A DNA stretch of 31,568 bases from CAZILN01 sp964540005 (GTDB lineage: Bacteria > Bacteroidota > Bacteroidia > Bacteroidales > SM23-62), in contig CAZILN010000387.1 of the NCBI GenBank assembly GCA_964540005.1, positions 1 to 31,568 of the forward strand, written 5' to 3'. Shown here piece after piece: positions 15,559-24,272 of the stretch (position 1 is the first letter of the stretch; each line of letters starts with the position of its first letter). The position numbers and the translations under genes were made by a program. The notes under the pieces were generated by a model. It searched no databases. It saw nothing but the letters and a program-made list of their open reading frames with translations, and was not told where the DNA came from.

Positions 15559-16791
15559 ATGAGTGAGTATATATTAAGTGAATTTCCTAATAAGAACCAG
15601 TTACTGGAAGAGTATAACAGTAGTGCTGAAGACTGCATTCATGAAGTAAACGGACATCTTCACACACCTTATTCCTTCAGTGCCTTCAGGGATATGGAAC
15701 AGATCTTTGACATGGCAGCCAGGGAAAATCTGAAAGTTCTTGGCATCAATGATTTTTATGTTGCAGACGGCTACGAAGCCTTTTATAAACAGTGCCTGAA
15801 TTCAAAGATCTTCCCGCTGTTCAATATTGAATTTATCGGCTTACTCAAAGACGAGCAGGAAAGGGACATACGGGTGAATGATCCCGGTAACCCGGGCAGG
15901 TGCTATTTAAGTGGTAAAGGAATGAGGTATCCCTTTGAACCTGAAGAACCGGTTCGATGCATCCTTAAGAACCTGAAATTTGAAAGCCAGGTCCAGGTTA
16001 AGGAAATGATAGAAAAACTGAATACCATCCTTGCAGGTATAGATACCGGCCTGGTTCTTAAATACTCGGAAGTAAAAAGGATGTATGCCAAAGAACTTGT
16101 CCGGGAAAGACATATTGCAAGAGCCTTACGGGAACTGGTATTCACCAGGTACGGATCAGAAGAGGAAAGAAACCGTTGCTACGAAAAATTATTTGACGGT
16201 AATAAACCCAAAGCCGGTCAGGATAACCATGCCGCCCTGGAAATTGAGATACGGGCCAGGCTCCTGAAAGCCGGCGGACAGGCATTTGTACCCGAGGATG
16301 AAAATGCTTTCCTTCCTGTTCCCGAGATCATTGAGATCATACATAAAAGCGGTGGCATACCCTGTTATCCGGTACTGCTGGACAATGCAGAAGGTGAATG
16401 CACAGAATATGAATCAGACATGCAGCTGCTGCTTAATGAATTACTGGCACTTAAAATATTCTGTATCGAATTGATACCCGGAAGAAATGATATAAACTTC
16501 CTCAGGGATTTTGTCATGTTTTTCAGGAAAAATGGATTTATTATAACATTCGGGACAGAACACAATACCCCCGAACTCAATCCCCTTACCATAACAGCCA
16601 GGAATAATCATACCCTTGATGAAGAACTTAAAAGAATATCTTTTGAAGGCAGCTGTGTGATAGCTGCGCATCAGTATTTGCATGCCCAGGGATTGCAGGG
16701 GTATTTGGATGACACTGGGCTGGCCATTCAGAACAGGATGGAAGAGTTCATATCTCTTGGAAAATCAGTTATTGAACGTTTCACAAGATAG
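15559..16791 (+). CDS. PHP-domain protein of unknown substrate
   Basis: A 410-aa protein. It carries a PHP-type metal site: H-x-H in NGHLHTPYSFS (His33, His35), followed by ALK-type strand VLGINDFYVADGY, a conserved Glu in LFNIEFIG, and near the C-terminal third TFGTEHNTPE (His). PHP domains form trinuclear metal sites that hydrolyse phosphoesters, for example in histidinol phosphatase and DNA polymerase proofreading domains. An approximately 150-residue insertion (about 130-250) separates the parts. With the operon rich in phosphorylated sugars, a sugar-phosphate or cyclic phosphate esterase is plausible, but I do not recognise a characterised relative. Confidence 0.75.
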   Translation: MSEYILSEFPNKNQLLEEYNSSAEDCIHEVNGHLHTPYSFSAFRDMEQIFDMAARENLKVLGINDFYVADGYEAFYKQCLNSKIFPLFNIEFIGLLKDEQERDIRVNDPGNPGRCYLSGKGMRYPFEPEEPVRCILKNLKFESQVQVKEMIEKLNTILAGIDTGLVLKYSEVKRMYAKELVRERHIARALRELVFTRYGSEEERNRCYEKLFDGNKPKAGQDNHAALEIEIRARLLKAGGQAFVPEDENAFLPVPEIIEIIHKSGGIPCYPVLLDNAEGECTEYESDMQLLLNELLALKIFCIELIPGRNDINFLRDFVMFFRKNGFIITFGTEHNTPELNPLTITARNNHTLDEELKRISFEGSCVIAAHQYLHAQGLQGYLDDTGLAIQNRMEEFISLGKSVIERFTR

Positions 16792-16871
16792 TATTATATT
16801 AATCAATTGGGTTTGGGAACCCCAGAGGGCCAGCGAAGCTAAACTTAGGTTTCATACGATTAAAAACAATA

Positions 16872-18842
16872 ATGGATAACTACCTTGAAGACCTGATCGA
16901 GATCTCCAGATTCTATGGAAAGGACAAAGAATTTGCCATAGCCGGGGGTGGAAATACCTCGGTCAAAAATGAGGATACCCTCTGGATAAAAGCCAGCGGG
17001 ACACAGCTGGCTACTCTAAGCAGGGACGGATTGGCTGTCCTGAGCAGGGAAAGACTGAAAAATATATCAACTTCCCGGTACAGCAGTGATGCGGATGAAA
17101 GGGAAAAGGAGGTAAAGAACGACCTTTTGAGAGCCCTCCTGGATCCCGGGGAAAAACGACCTTCAGTCGAAACTTCCCTGCATAACCTTATCAACTACAG
17201 GTTTGTCATTCATCTCCACTCTACCATCTGCAATGCAATATTGTGTGCACAGGATTCTGAGTCTCTCATACATGAGTTCTTTGACAATAAGGTTCTGTAT
17301 ATCCCATACACTGATCCAGGTTACGTCCTGTTTAAGAGGATAGAAAAAGAAATCAGGGATTACCGCGGGAAATTCACTGATGATCCACAGATAATTTTTC
17401 TGGCTAACCATGGTGTCTTCGTAAGTGCTGACACTACTGAAGAGGTCAAGCGAATTTACAGTGATATTATAGATCTCATCAGCAACAAGCTCCCTGGAAA
17501 AGCAGATACTTCTGATCTCCCTCCGGATGAACGTATCTACCAGGTCCTGCCTGCTGTCAGAATGATGCTGTCTGAAAATCAGCCTGTTATAATCAGGTAC
17601 CGGCACAATAAGCTTATAAGTCATTTCTACCAGTCAGAAAGTCAGTTTGAAAAGATTTCTCTTCCTTTTTCACCTGATATGATGGTATACTGCAGGGAAG
17701 CATACCTTTATGTTGATAACAAGGGATCGGCTGAAGAATTGTGTTCAGCGATAAGCAAGGAAATAGAAGCATTCAGAAAAAGGAACACATATCTGCCCAG
17801 GATTATCCTGGTTAAGAACTTCGGCCTTATTGCTGCGGAAGAGGATTATCGGTCAGCAGGAACCGTACTTGACATTTACCAGGACCTGTTAAAGGTCAGT
17901 TATTATGCCGGATCCTTTGGCGGGCCCAGGTTCCTGACCACTCAGCAGATTGCATTCATCAAAAGCTGGGAGGTTGAGAGTTACAGGAAAAAACTTGCTG
18001 CGGCATCCGGCGGAAGAAGTCCGGTTAACAATAAGATAGCCATTATTACCGGGGCTGCACAGGGATTTGGAGCTGGTATTGCAGAGGAACTTTTCAGGGA
18101 AGGAGCAAACATAATACTGGCCGATATCAATGAGAAGGAAGGAAAACTAAAAGCTGATAGCCTGAACAGCTCCACAGGAAAAAACAGGGCAATTTTCACC
18201 CCAACAGATGTATCCGACACCGAATCAGTGGAGCAGATGGTACGAACAACTGTCAGGGAATTCGGAGGACTGGATATACTTATAAGTAATGCCGGAGTAT
18301 TGTATGCAGGCGGACTCGATGAACTTGATCCCAAGCTATTTGAAGAGCTTACCCGAATAAATTACACAGGATTTTATCTTTGTACCAAACATGCTTCCGT
18401 AGTCATGAAACTGCAGGCTAAATATAAACCTGAATATCAGACAAATATAATCCAAATCAATTCTAAATCAGGATTGAGCGGCAGTAAGAAGAATTTTGCC
18501 TATGCAGGTGCCAAATTCGGTGGTATCGGGCTGACCCAGTCATTTGCCCTTGAGCTGGTGGAATATAATATTAAGGTTAACGCGGTATGTCCGGGTAACT
18601 ATTTCGACGGACCTCTTTGGTCGGATCCACAAACCGGATTATTCGTCCAGTACCTGAAGGCAGGGAAAGTCCCGGGAGCAAAAACCGTGGCGGATGTTAG
18701 AACGCATTATGAACAGCAGGTTCCTATGAATCGTGGCTGCCGGGTAGAGGATATCATAAAGGCTGTATTATACCTGATCGCACAGAAGTATGAAACCGGA
18801 CAGGCATTGCCTGTGACAGGTGGACAGATAATGTTGCACTAA
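16872..18842 (+). CDS. Fused class II aldolase and sorbitol-6-phosphate dehydrogenase-like SDR
   Basis: A 656-aa two-domain protein. Residues 1 to about 370 are a class II (zinc) aldolase/epimerase fold: AGGGNTSVK, ASGTQLATL, Glu100 in RPSVETSLH, zinc ligands His114 and His116 in VIHLHS and His180 in LANHGVF. Residues about 385-656 are an SDR: NAD motif GAAQGFGAG (394-402), NAG at SNAGVLYAGG, and Tyr544-x3-Lys548 in YAGAKFGG. The SDR C-terminus (KFGGIGLTQSFALEL, QVPMNRGC, VTGGQIML) is close to SrlD, sorbitol-6-phosphate 2-dehydrogenase, rather than to the lactaldehyde dehydrogenase half of RhaE/W proteins. One part would make or use a ketose phosphate and the other would cleave one. It could also serve as the aldolase missing from the rha genes. 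Confidence 0.85.
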   Translation: MDNYLEDLIEISRFYGKDKEFAIAGGGNTSVKNEDTLWIKASGTQLATLSRDGLAVLSRERLKNISTSRYSSDADEREKEVKNDLLRALLDPGEKRPSVETSLHNLINYRFVIHLHSTICNAILCAQDSESLIHEFFDNKVLYIPYTDPGYVLFKRIEKEIRDYRGKFTDDPQIIFLANHGVFVSADTTEEVKRIYSDIIDLISNKLPGKADTSDLPPDERIYQVLPAVRMMLSENQPVIIRYRHNKLISHFYQSESQFEKISLPFSPDMMVYCREAYLYVDNKGSAEELCSAISKEIEAFRKRNTYLPRIILVKNFGLIAAEEDYRSAGTVLDIYQDLLKVSYYAGSFGGPRFLTTQQIAFIKSWEVESYRKKLAAASGGRSPVNNKIAIITGAAQGFGAGIAEELFREGANIILADINEKEGKLKADSLNSSTGKNRAIFTPTDVSDTESVEQMVRTTVREFGGLDILISNAGVLYAGGLDELDPKLFEELTRINYTGFYLCTKHASVVMKLQAKYKPEYQTNIIQINSKSGLSGSKKNFAYAGAKFGGIGLTQSFALELVEYNIKVNAVCPGNYFDGPLWSDPQTGLFVQYLKAGKVPGAKTVADVRTHYEQQVPMNRGCRVEDIIKAVLYLIAQKYETGQALPVTGGQIMLH

Positions 18843-18856
18843 TAAATACAATTACC

Positions 18857-19963
18857 ATGAATTCTGCGAAAATTTCGAGATCACTGTTGCTGTTTATGCT
18901 GATATTATCAGGCATCTCGCATATATCGTATTCCCAGGAAATAACACCGGAAATAGAAACAGGGGAAGTCGACACCACAGCCTTGGTAAACTTCACGCTC
19001 TTCCCCCAGTCAGATCCCTTTGCGGTTGATGTACCCCTGGAGATCAACCTTGAGTTCGACTTAAAGAAATTCATGAAAACCAAGTACAAGGAAGAATACC
19101 TTGACGCAAAATTTTCATACATGGATGTCGACAGTGTTATCGTCGAAGATACCATCCGGATCAGGGCACGGGGAAACTTCAGAAAGGGGCATTGCAGCTT
19201 TCCCCCTATCAAGCTGAACCTGAAAAAGGCCGAACTAAGGAACAAGGACCTGAACAACACCAAATCGCTGAAACTGGTAACTCATTGCAAAAACTCAAAA
19301 ACATACACACAGTATCTACACAAGGAATATCTCTGTTACAAGCTGTATAATCTCTTAACAGAGTACAGCTACCGGGTCAGGCTGTTCAAGATCAATTATA
19401 TAGATTCCGAGGGAAAGAAAAAAGTTCATACCAATTACGGTTTCATTATTGAAAGCGATGAGCATCTGCAGGAAAGGATCAATGCCACCGAATACGAGAT
19501 AGGAACACTGACAATGAAGTACACCGATTATGACCTTATCCGCCTGACCAGTTTATTCCAGTATATGATAGGAAACACCGACTGGTCGGTACAGGCCCGG
19601 CATAACATCAAGCTTTTCAAATTAATGGATTATCATAAGGAATATCCCATAGCCATTCCTTACGATTTTGATTATTCCGGTATGGTCAACGCATATTACG
19701 CCATACCTGATGAGAAACTGGGGATAGAAACCGTCCGGCAACGGGTCTACAGGGGGCATTGCGTACCTGCTGAAGATTTTGAACCCATTTTTAAGCAGTT
19801 TATAGACAAGAAAGAAGATATGTACCGGATTGTTAATAATTACAGCTATCTGGATAACGTTACCAGGAAAGAAGTAATAACGTATCTCGACGAGTTTTTT
19901 GAGATCATAGAGAACCCAAAAACAAGAGAAAACTATATTATAAGGAATTGCAGAGAGTTATGA
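18857..19963 (+). CDS. Secreted CotH-like (kinase-fold) protein
   Basis: A 368-aa protein with an N-terminal signal peptide (hydrophobic SLLLFMLILSGISHISYSQ, cleavage probably near residue 27). The body resembles CotH-type atypical kinases: RARGNFRK and FPPIKLNLKK near the N-terminus, KSLKLVTHCKNSKTYTQYLHKEYLCYKLYN, YGFIIES, then FQYMIGNTDWSVQ (catalytic-loop-like) and IPYDFDYSG (metal-binding DFD-like). The similarity is by motif pattern only. It ends with ATGA overlap (19960-19963) with the next gene, so it is truly part of the operon. A secreted protein amid cytosolic sugar enzymes is unexpected; its role is unknown. Confidence 0.7.
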   Translation: MNSAKISRSLLLFMLILSGISHISYSQEITPEIETGEVDTTALVNFTLFPQSDPFAVDVPLEINLEFDLKKFMKTKYKEEYLDAKFSYMDVDSVIVEDTIRIRARGNFRKGHCSFPPIKLNLKKAELRNKDLNNTKSLKLVTHCKNSKTYTQYLHKEYLCYKLYNLLTEYSYRVRLFKINYIDSEGKKKVHTNYGFIIESDEHLQERINATEYEIGTLTMKYTDYDLIRLTSLFQYMIGNTDWSVQARHNIKLFKLMDYHKEYPIAIPYDFDYSGMVNAYYAIPDEKLGIETVRQRVYRGHCVPAEDFEPIFKQFIDKKEDMYRIVNNYSYLDNVTRKEVITYLDEFFEIIENPKTRENYIIRNCREL

Positions 19964-21222
19964 GGACAAAAGCAGTCAGGATACACGGCAAGAATGATCT
20001 CAGGCTGGATGAGTTTGAACTGCCCCCCATTAAGGAAGATGAAATACTGGCGAAAGTTATATCCGACAGCATTTGCATGTCTTCATACAAAGCTGCCAGG
20101 CAAGGTGCAGAACACAAACGTATTCCTGATGACATAGCCATTAATCCTACTATTATAGGCCATGAATTTGCCGGTGAGCTGATAGAGGTGGGAGCCAGAT
20201 GGCAGAACCGGTTCAGTCCCGGAGAAAAATTCTCCATCCAGCCGGCCTTAAATTATAAGGGAAGCCTGTATGCACCTGGCTATTCATACAGGTACATTGG
20301 CGGCGATGCCACCTATATTATCATACCCAGGGATGTCATGGAAATGAACTGCCTGCTGCCATACAGGGGGGAAGACTACTTTCATGCCTCTCTCTCAGAA
20401 CCCCTTTCCTGCATCATCGGAGCCTTTCATGCCAGTTACCATACCAGCTACGGTTCATATATTCATCAGATGGATATTAAAGAAGGTGGAAACATGGCCC
20501 TGCTGGCTGCAGCCGGACCTATGGGACTCGGAGCTATAGATTATGCCATTCACCGTGACCGCAAACCCGGGAAAGTGGTTGTAACAGATATAGACCAGGC
20601 AAAACTGGACAGGGCATCAAGGGTACATACAGTTGAAGAAGCCGGGAAAAATGGTGTTGAACTGATCTATGTGAACACTGCTGAGATGAAGGATCCCACA
20701 GAACAGCTGCTGGGCCTTTCGGATAATAAGGGTTATGATGATGTTTTTATATTTGCCCCTGTGCGCCAGGTAGTCGAGCAGGGCGACCGTATTCTCGGAT
20801 TCGATGGATGTTTGAACTTTTTTGCCGGACCGGAGGATAAGGAGTTCAGCGCCAGCTTTAATTTTTATAATGTCCATTATGCCTTTACCCATATTGTGGG
20901 TACCAGTGGCGGCAACACCGACGATATGAAAGAAGCGCTGGAACTGATGGCCGCTGAAAGAATAAACCCGGCAGTTATGATAACTCATATAGGCGGACTC
21001 GACAGTGTGATAGATACCACCCTCCGCCTGCCCGAGATACCCGGCGGAAAAAAACTTATTTACACCAACATTTCCCTGGAATTAACCGCCCTTGACGAAC
21101 TCCAGGACAAAGGCAGTACAGATCCCCTGCTGAGGGAGCTGGCAAAGATGGTCGAAGCAAATAACGGGATCTGGTCAAGAGAGGCTGAAAATCACCTCCT
21201 GGAAAATGGCCGGCCGATATGA
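19960..21222 (+). CDS. Zinc-type dehydrogenase, L-sorbose-1-phosphate reductase-like
   Basis: A 420-aa medium-chain dehydrogenase. It has GHEFAGELIEVG near the N-terminus, SEPLSCIIGAFHA and the nucleotide-binding AAAGPMGLGAIDYAI. The structural four-cysteine zinc site of ordinary alcohol dehydrogenases is absent. The length and the arrangement (SICMSSYKAARQG, ISLELTALDEL near the end) recall SorE, which reduces L-sorbose-1-phosphate to D-glucitol-6-phosphate; the SrlD-like domain two genes upstream would take that on to fructose-6-phosphate. The start at ATG 19960 is chosen over TTG 19948 because of the 4-bp overlap with the previous stop. Confidence 0.8.
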   Translation: MRTKAVRIHGKNDLRLDEFELPPIKEDEILAKVISDSICMSSYKAARQGAEHKRIPDDIAINPTIIGHEFAGELIEVGARWQNRFSPGEKFSIQPALNYKGSLYAPGYSYRYIGGDATYIIIPRDVMEMNCLLPYRGEDYFHASLSEPLSCIIGAFHASYHTSYGSYIHQMDIKEGGNMALLAAAGPMGLGAIDYAIHRDRKPGKVVVTDIDQAKLDRASRVHTVEEAGKNGVELIYVNTAEMKDPTEQLLGLSDNKGYDDVFIFAPVRQVVEQGDRILGFDGCLNFFAGPEDKEFSASFNFYNVHYAFTHIVGTSGGNTDDMKEALELMAAERINPAVMITHIGGLDSVIDTTLRLPEIPGGKKLIYTNISLELTALDELQDKGSTDPLLRELAKMVEANNGIWSREAENHLLENGRPI

Positions 21223-22143
21223 TCAGCTAGCGAAATCCCTGGCAAATTCCCAGGATATATAATTTTCATAATCCATACACACCTGGCTCGCCAGGCTGAC
21301 CCCGCTGCCGGTAATGCAATTCCACTGACCGAAATCCAGGGCCGGCAGAGTATTTCTTTCAATATCCTGTTTTACAAGGGAATAGATCACCCCGGCATTG
21401 AAATTATCTCCTGCACCTATCGTACTGACTGGTTCAAGTGCTTTAACCGGAAAATAAAACTCATCCTTTTCCGAATGGATAAAAACCCCGTCCTTATTTG
21501 CCGTATAGATCAGGATGGAGCAATATTTATGCACAGCCTCATAAGCCTCCTCAGAATTGCCGGCATCAAAGATGTTTTTGAAATCCTCATCAGACCCCCT
21601 GATTATATCTGAGTAAGCCATATTTTCAAGAATCACCGGTTTCAGCTCATCCAGCTCATTCAAATGGGCCGATCTGAAATTAGGGTCATAGTAAATTATA
21701 GCACCGCCCTCCCTGGCCTTTTCCAGTACAGATACCAGTTTCTTTCTTACCGGACGAGTTATGGCGTAAATTGAGCCGAATAATACAATATCATTTTCCT
21801 GATAATCCTGTGGAAGGTTTGACAATCTGATTTCAGGATAATCCTTATAGAAAGTATAGCTGGCGTTACTCTCCTCATCAAGAAAGGCCAGTGCCAGGGT
21901 GGTCTTACCGTCAGTATACCGGTTGATATAACTGGTTGACACCTTGTTTTCTTTGAGGAATTTATCAATCAGGTCACCCACCTGGTCACTCCCGTATTCA
22001 CTTATAAAATTGACATCTATCCCTAATCTTCCAAGGGATACGAAGGCATTCAGGACAGACCCCCCGGCTTTGGCCGCAGCGGGTTGTTCTTCCTTGAAAA
22101 TTATATCCATCAAGGCTTCCCCTATGCCAAAAACCTTTCTCAT
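21223..22143 (-). CDS. Fructokinase-like PfkB carbohydrate kinase
   Basis: A 306-aa ribokinase-fold kinase of ordinary length. It shows GEALMDIIF, KAGGSVLNAFVSLGRLG, YYDPNFRSAH and the PfkB signature STIGAGDNFNAG with catalytic Asp246. GEALMDI plus DPNFR is the usual fructokinase or 2-keto-sugar kinase pattern. It is the last of four minus-strand genes, 7 bases after the hydrolase. Its stop codon directly abuts the stop of the opposing dehydrogenase gene. Confidence 0.88.
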   Translation of the reverse strand: MRKVFGIGEALMDIIFKEEQPAAAKAGGSVLNAFVSLGRLGIDVNFISEYGSDQVGDLIDKFLKENKVSTSYINRYTDGKTTLALAFLDEESNASYTFYKDYPEIRLSNLPQDYQENDIVLFGSIYAITRPVRKKLVSVLEKAREGGAIIYYDPNFRSAHLNELDELKPVILENMAYSDIIRGSDEDFKNIFDAGNSEEAYEAVHKYCSILIYTANKDGVFIHSEKDEFYFPVKALEPVSTIGAGDNFNAGVIYSLVKQDIERNTLPALDFGQWNCITGSGVSLASQVCMDYENYISWEFARDFAS

Positions 22144-22150
22144 TGCACTA

Positions 22151-22693
22151 TTATTTTACCAGTTTTGAAATAGCTTTAAATTCATCATTGCCGGCAAACC
22201 GGCACAATTCAAACAGGACAGATTCATAGCTGCTGACAAGGGCTCCCTCCTGCCTCATCCTGTATATTGCGTTTTGTTTATCAGACAGTTTCCTTGAAGA
22301 AACACAATCTTCAATAATGACAGGGACATAATCTCTCTCAAAAAGATCAAGGCAGGTCTGAAGCACGCAGACATGTGATTCAATGCCGGCGATGATAATG
22401 AACTTTCTGCTTAATGCAGCCAGCCTGCTCATGAAACCCGGTTCATCGCAGCAGCTGAAAGCAATTTTTTCAACAGGACGGACTTCATCCAAAAGTGTCC
22501 GGATTTCCGGGATAGTGGTCCCTAATCCACGTGGATACTGCTCTGTTAATACCAGGGGAATACCCAGTGTATTCAGTCCCCTGATCAGGATCCCGGTATG
22601 TATGAGCAGGTCCTCAGCCTCCGCCATGTGAGGATATAACCGTTCCTGTATGTCAATAATTACGGCGGCCGTATCTTCCCTTAATATTCTCAT
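22151..22693 (-). CDS. Isochorismatase-family cysteine hydrolase
   Basis: A 180-aa cysteine hydrolase with the family triad: Asp in AVIIDIQERL, Lys in PVEKIAFSC, and nucleophilic Cys in IIAGIESHVCVLQT. The reading frame is open upstream to 22879, but ATG 22693 overlaps the SIS gene stop (ATGA), giving a protein of family length beginning MRILREDTAAVIIDIQ. Substrates in the family are amides and related compounds (for example nicotinamide); in a sugar operon the role is unclear. Confidence 0.85.
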   Translation of the reverse strand: MRILREDTAAVIIDIQERLYPHMAEAEDLLIHTGILIRGLNTLGIPLVLTEQYPRGLGTTIPEIRTLLDEVRPVEKIAFSCCDEPGFMSRLAALSRKFIIIAGIESHVCVLQTCLDLFERDYVPVIIEDCVSSRKLSDKQNAIYRMRQEGALVSSYESVLFELCRFAGNDEFKAISKLVK

Positions 22694-23286
22694 TTTTCCC
22701 TGGATATTGTTCCCAGGTAACCTCCGTGGTGCCTTCTGGCGTATTGCTCCCTGGTGAAACCTATCCGTTCCATCATTAATACCACCAGTACATCGCCGAT
22801 AACAGTCATGGCCGTTGTTGAGGTAGTGGGGGTCAGTCCGAGGGGACAAACCTCCTGCGGACTCCCGGTATGTATACATACATTTGCTATACCGGCAAGC
22901 TCACCTTCAGGATTTCCTGTAATGACTATGATCGGAAGTCCGGGTACCAGGTTCCTCGACAGGTGAACAAGTTCGAGTATCTCGCGGGTCTTTCCTGAAT
23001 TTGAGATCAGCAACATGACATCATTTTCCTGTATAACCCCCAGGTCTCCGTGCTGGGCATCGCAGGGATGCAGAAAAACGGCCGGGGTCCCTGTCGAGCT
23101 GAAGGTAGTTGCAATATTTATAGAAATTTGCCCGGCCTTTCCCATACCGCTGCAGATCAGTTTAGCTTTTTTGCCATGCACATGATCATTAATAAGATCA
23201 ATGGCTTCATTGAAGGAACCGGTAACAGGTATTTCTGATATTGCCCGGGATTCTTTGCGGAGCAGGTCTTCTATCTGGTCTGACAT
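22690..23286 (-). CDS. SIS-domain sugar-phosphate isomerase (KdsD/GutQ-like without CBS domains)
   Basis: A 198-aa protein made of a single SIS domain. It matches the isomerase half of arabinose-5-phosphate isomerases: ICSGMGKAGQISINIATTFSSTGTPAVFLHP, AQHGDLGVIQENDV, ISNSGKTREI, CPLGLTPTTSTTAM and HHGGYLG. KdsD, KpsF and GutQ carry two extra C-terminal CBS domains; here the protein ends after the SIS fold. GutQ belongs to the sorbitol operon in E. coli, a suggestive parallel. It follows transaldolase by 29 bases, so ribulose-5-phosphate or fructose-6-phosphate type substrates are plausible. Confidence 0.85.
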   Translation of the reverse strand: MSDQIEDLLRKESRAISEIPVTGSFNEAIDLINDHVHGKKAKLICSGMGKAGQISINIATTFSSTGTPAVFLHPCDAQHGDLGVIQENDVMLLISNSGKTREILELVHLSRNLVPGLPIIVITGNPEGELAGIANVCIHTGSPQEVCPLGLTPTTSTTAMTVIGDVLVVLMMERIGFTREQYARRHHGGYLGTISREK

Positions 23287-23315
23287 CTTGTATGTTTTAT
23301 TTTCCTTATTCTGAT

Positions 23316-24272
23316 TTACAGGCTGGCGGCGATAAAATCCTTCAACCTGAGCAGGTCAGCATTGAACCTTCTGATCCCCTCGGCCAGTTTCTCGGTTGCC
23401 ATGGCATTCTCATTCAGCTGCCATCGAAATGCATTCTCATCGAGTGTAACTTTTTCAATATCCATGGCTTTGCTTTCCTCCTCATTGAGTCGGCATACCA
23501 GCTTTTCCTCAGAGGATTCCAGCCTGGACAGTAAATCGGGGGATATTGTCAGCAGGTCACAGCCGGCCAGTTCAATGATTTCCCCGGTATTCCTGAAACT
23601 GGCTCCCATAACTTCTGTCCCGTAGCCGTACTTCTTATAATAATGGAATATCTCCTTCACTGATATCACACCGGGATCTTCCTTCCCGGGTATGTGCTCA
23701 ACGCCCCATGATTTCCTATACCAGTCATATATCCGCCCGACGAAGGGAGAGATGAGTTTCACACCAGCCTCTGCACAGGCAATGGCCTGGGGCATACTGA
23801 AAAGCAGGGTCAGGTTGCAATGGATTCCTTCCTTCTCCAGTATCTCAGCCGCTTTTATGCCTTCCCAGGTAGATGCGATCTTGACCAGGATTTTCGACCT
23901 GTCGATCCCGGCTTCCTTATAAAGCGAAATCAGCTTCCTGGCTTTTTCCAAGGTGGCCTCTGTGTCAAATGAAAGATCGGCATTTACCTCGGTCGACACC
24001 CTGCGGGGTACAATCTTCAGTGTTTCTATGCCGAAACTTACCGCCAGCAGGTCAAGACAATGATTGAGCCTGTCCTCCCCGGATGAACCATACCCCTTTG
24101 TGCGGTTGATAACATCTTCAACCAGGTGAAAATACTGCCTGTCCTGTGCAGCGGCTAAAATCAGGGATGGGTTGGTTGTTGCATCTACAGGTTTGAACTG
24201 CTTAATAGCCTGGAAATTACCTGTATCAGCCACAACCTCAGTGTATTGTTTTAACTGTTCGAGAAGATTCAT
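23316..24272 (-). CDS. tal: Transaldolase
   Basis: A 318-aa class I transaldolase of the TalB type. The N-terminal DATTNPSLILAAAQ, the VSTEVNADLSFDT segment and the Schiff-base lysine Lys131 in ILVKIASTWEG are present, followed by CNLTLLFSMPQAIACAEAG and ISPFVGRIYDWY. It moves a dihydroxyacetone unit between sugar phosphates. It is the first gene of the minus-strand tal-SIS-hydrolase-kinase operon, divergent from the polyol dehydrogenase at 24353. Confidence 0.95.
   Translation of the reverse strand: MNLLEQLKQYTEVVADTGNFQAIKQFKPVDATTNPSLILAAAQDRQYFHLVEDVINRTKGYGSSGEDRLNHCLDLLAVSFGIETLKIVPRRVSTEVNADLSFDTEATLEKARKLISLYKEAGIDRSKILVKIASTWEGIKAAEILEKEGIHCNLTLLFSMPQAIACAEAGVKLISPFVGRIYDWYRKSWGVEHIPGKEDPGVISVKEIFHYYKKYGYGTEVMGASFRNTGEIIELAGCDLLTISPDLLSRLESSEEKLVCRLNEEESKAMDIEKVTLDENAFRWQLNENAMATEKLAEGIRRFNADLLRLKDFIAASL

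Noticed and set aside
16809..16822. GGGTT-TGGG-AACCC hairpin between the PHP and aldolase genes
   Set aside because: Only a 5-bp stem, with no T-tract after it; too weak to call a terminator or riboswitch.
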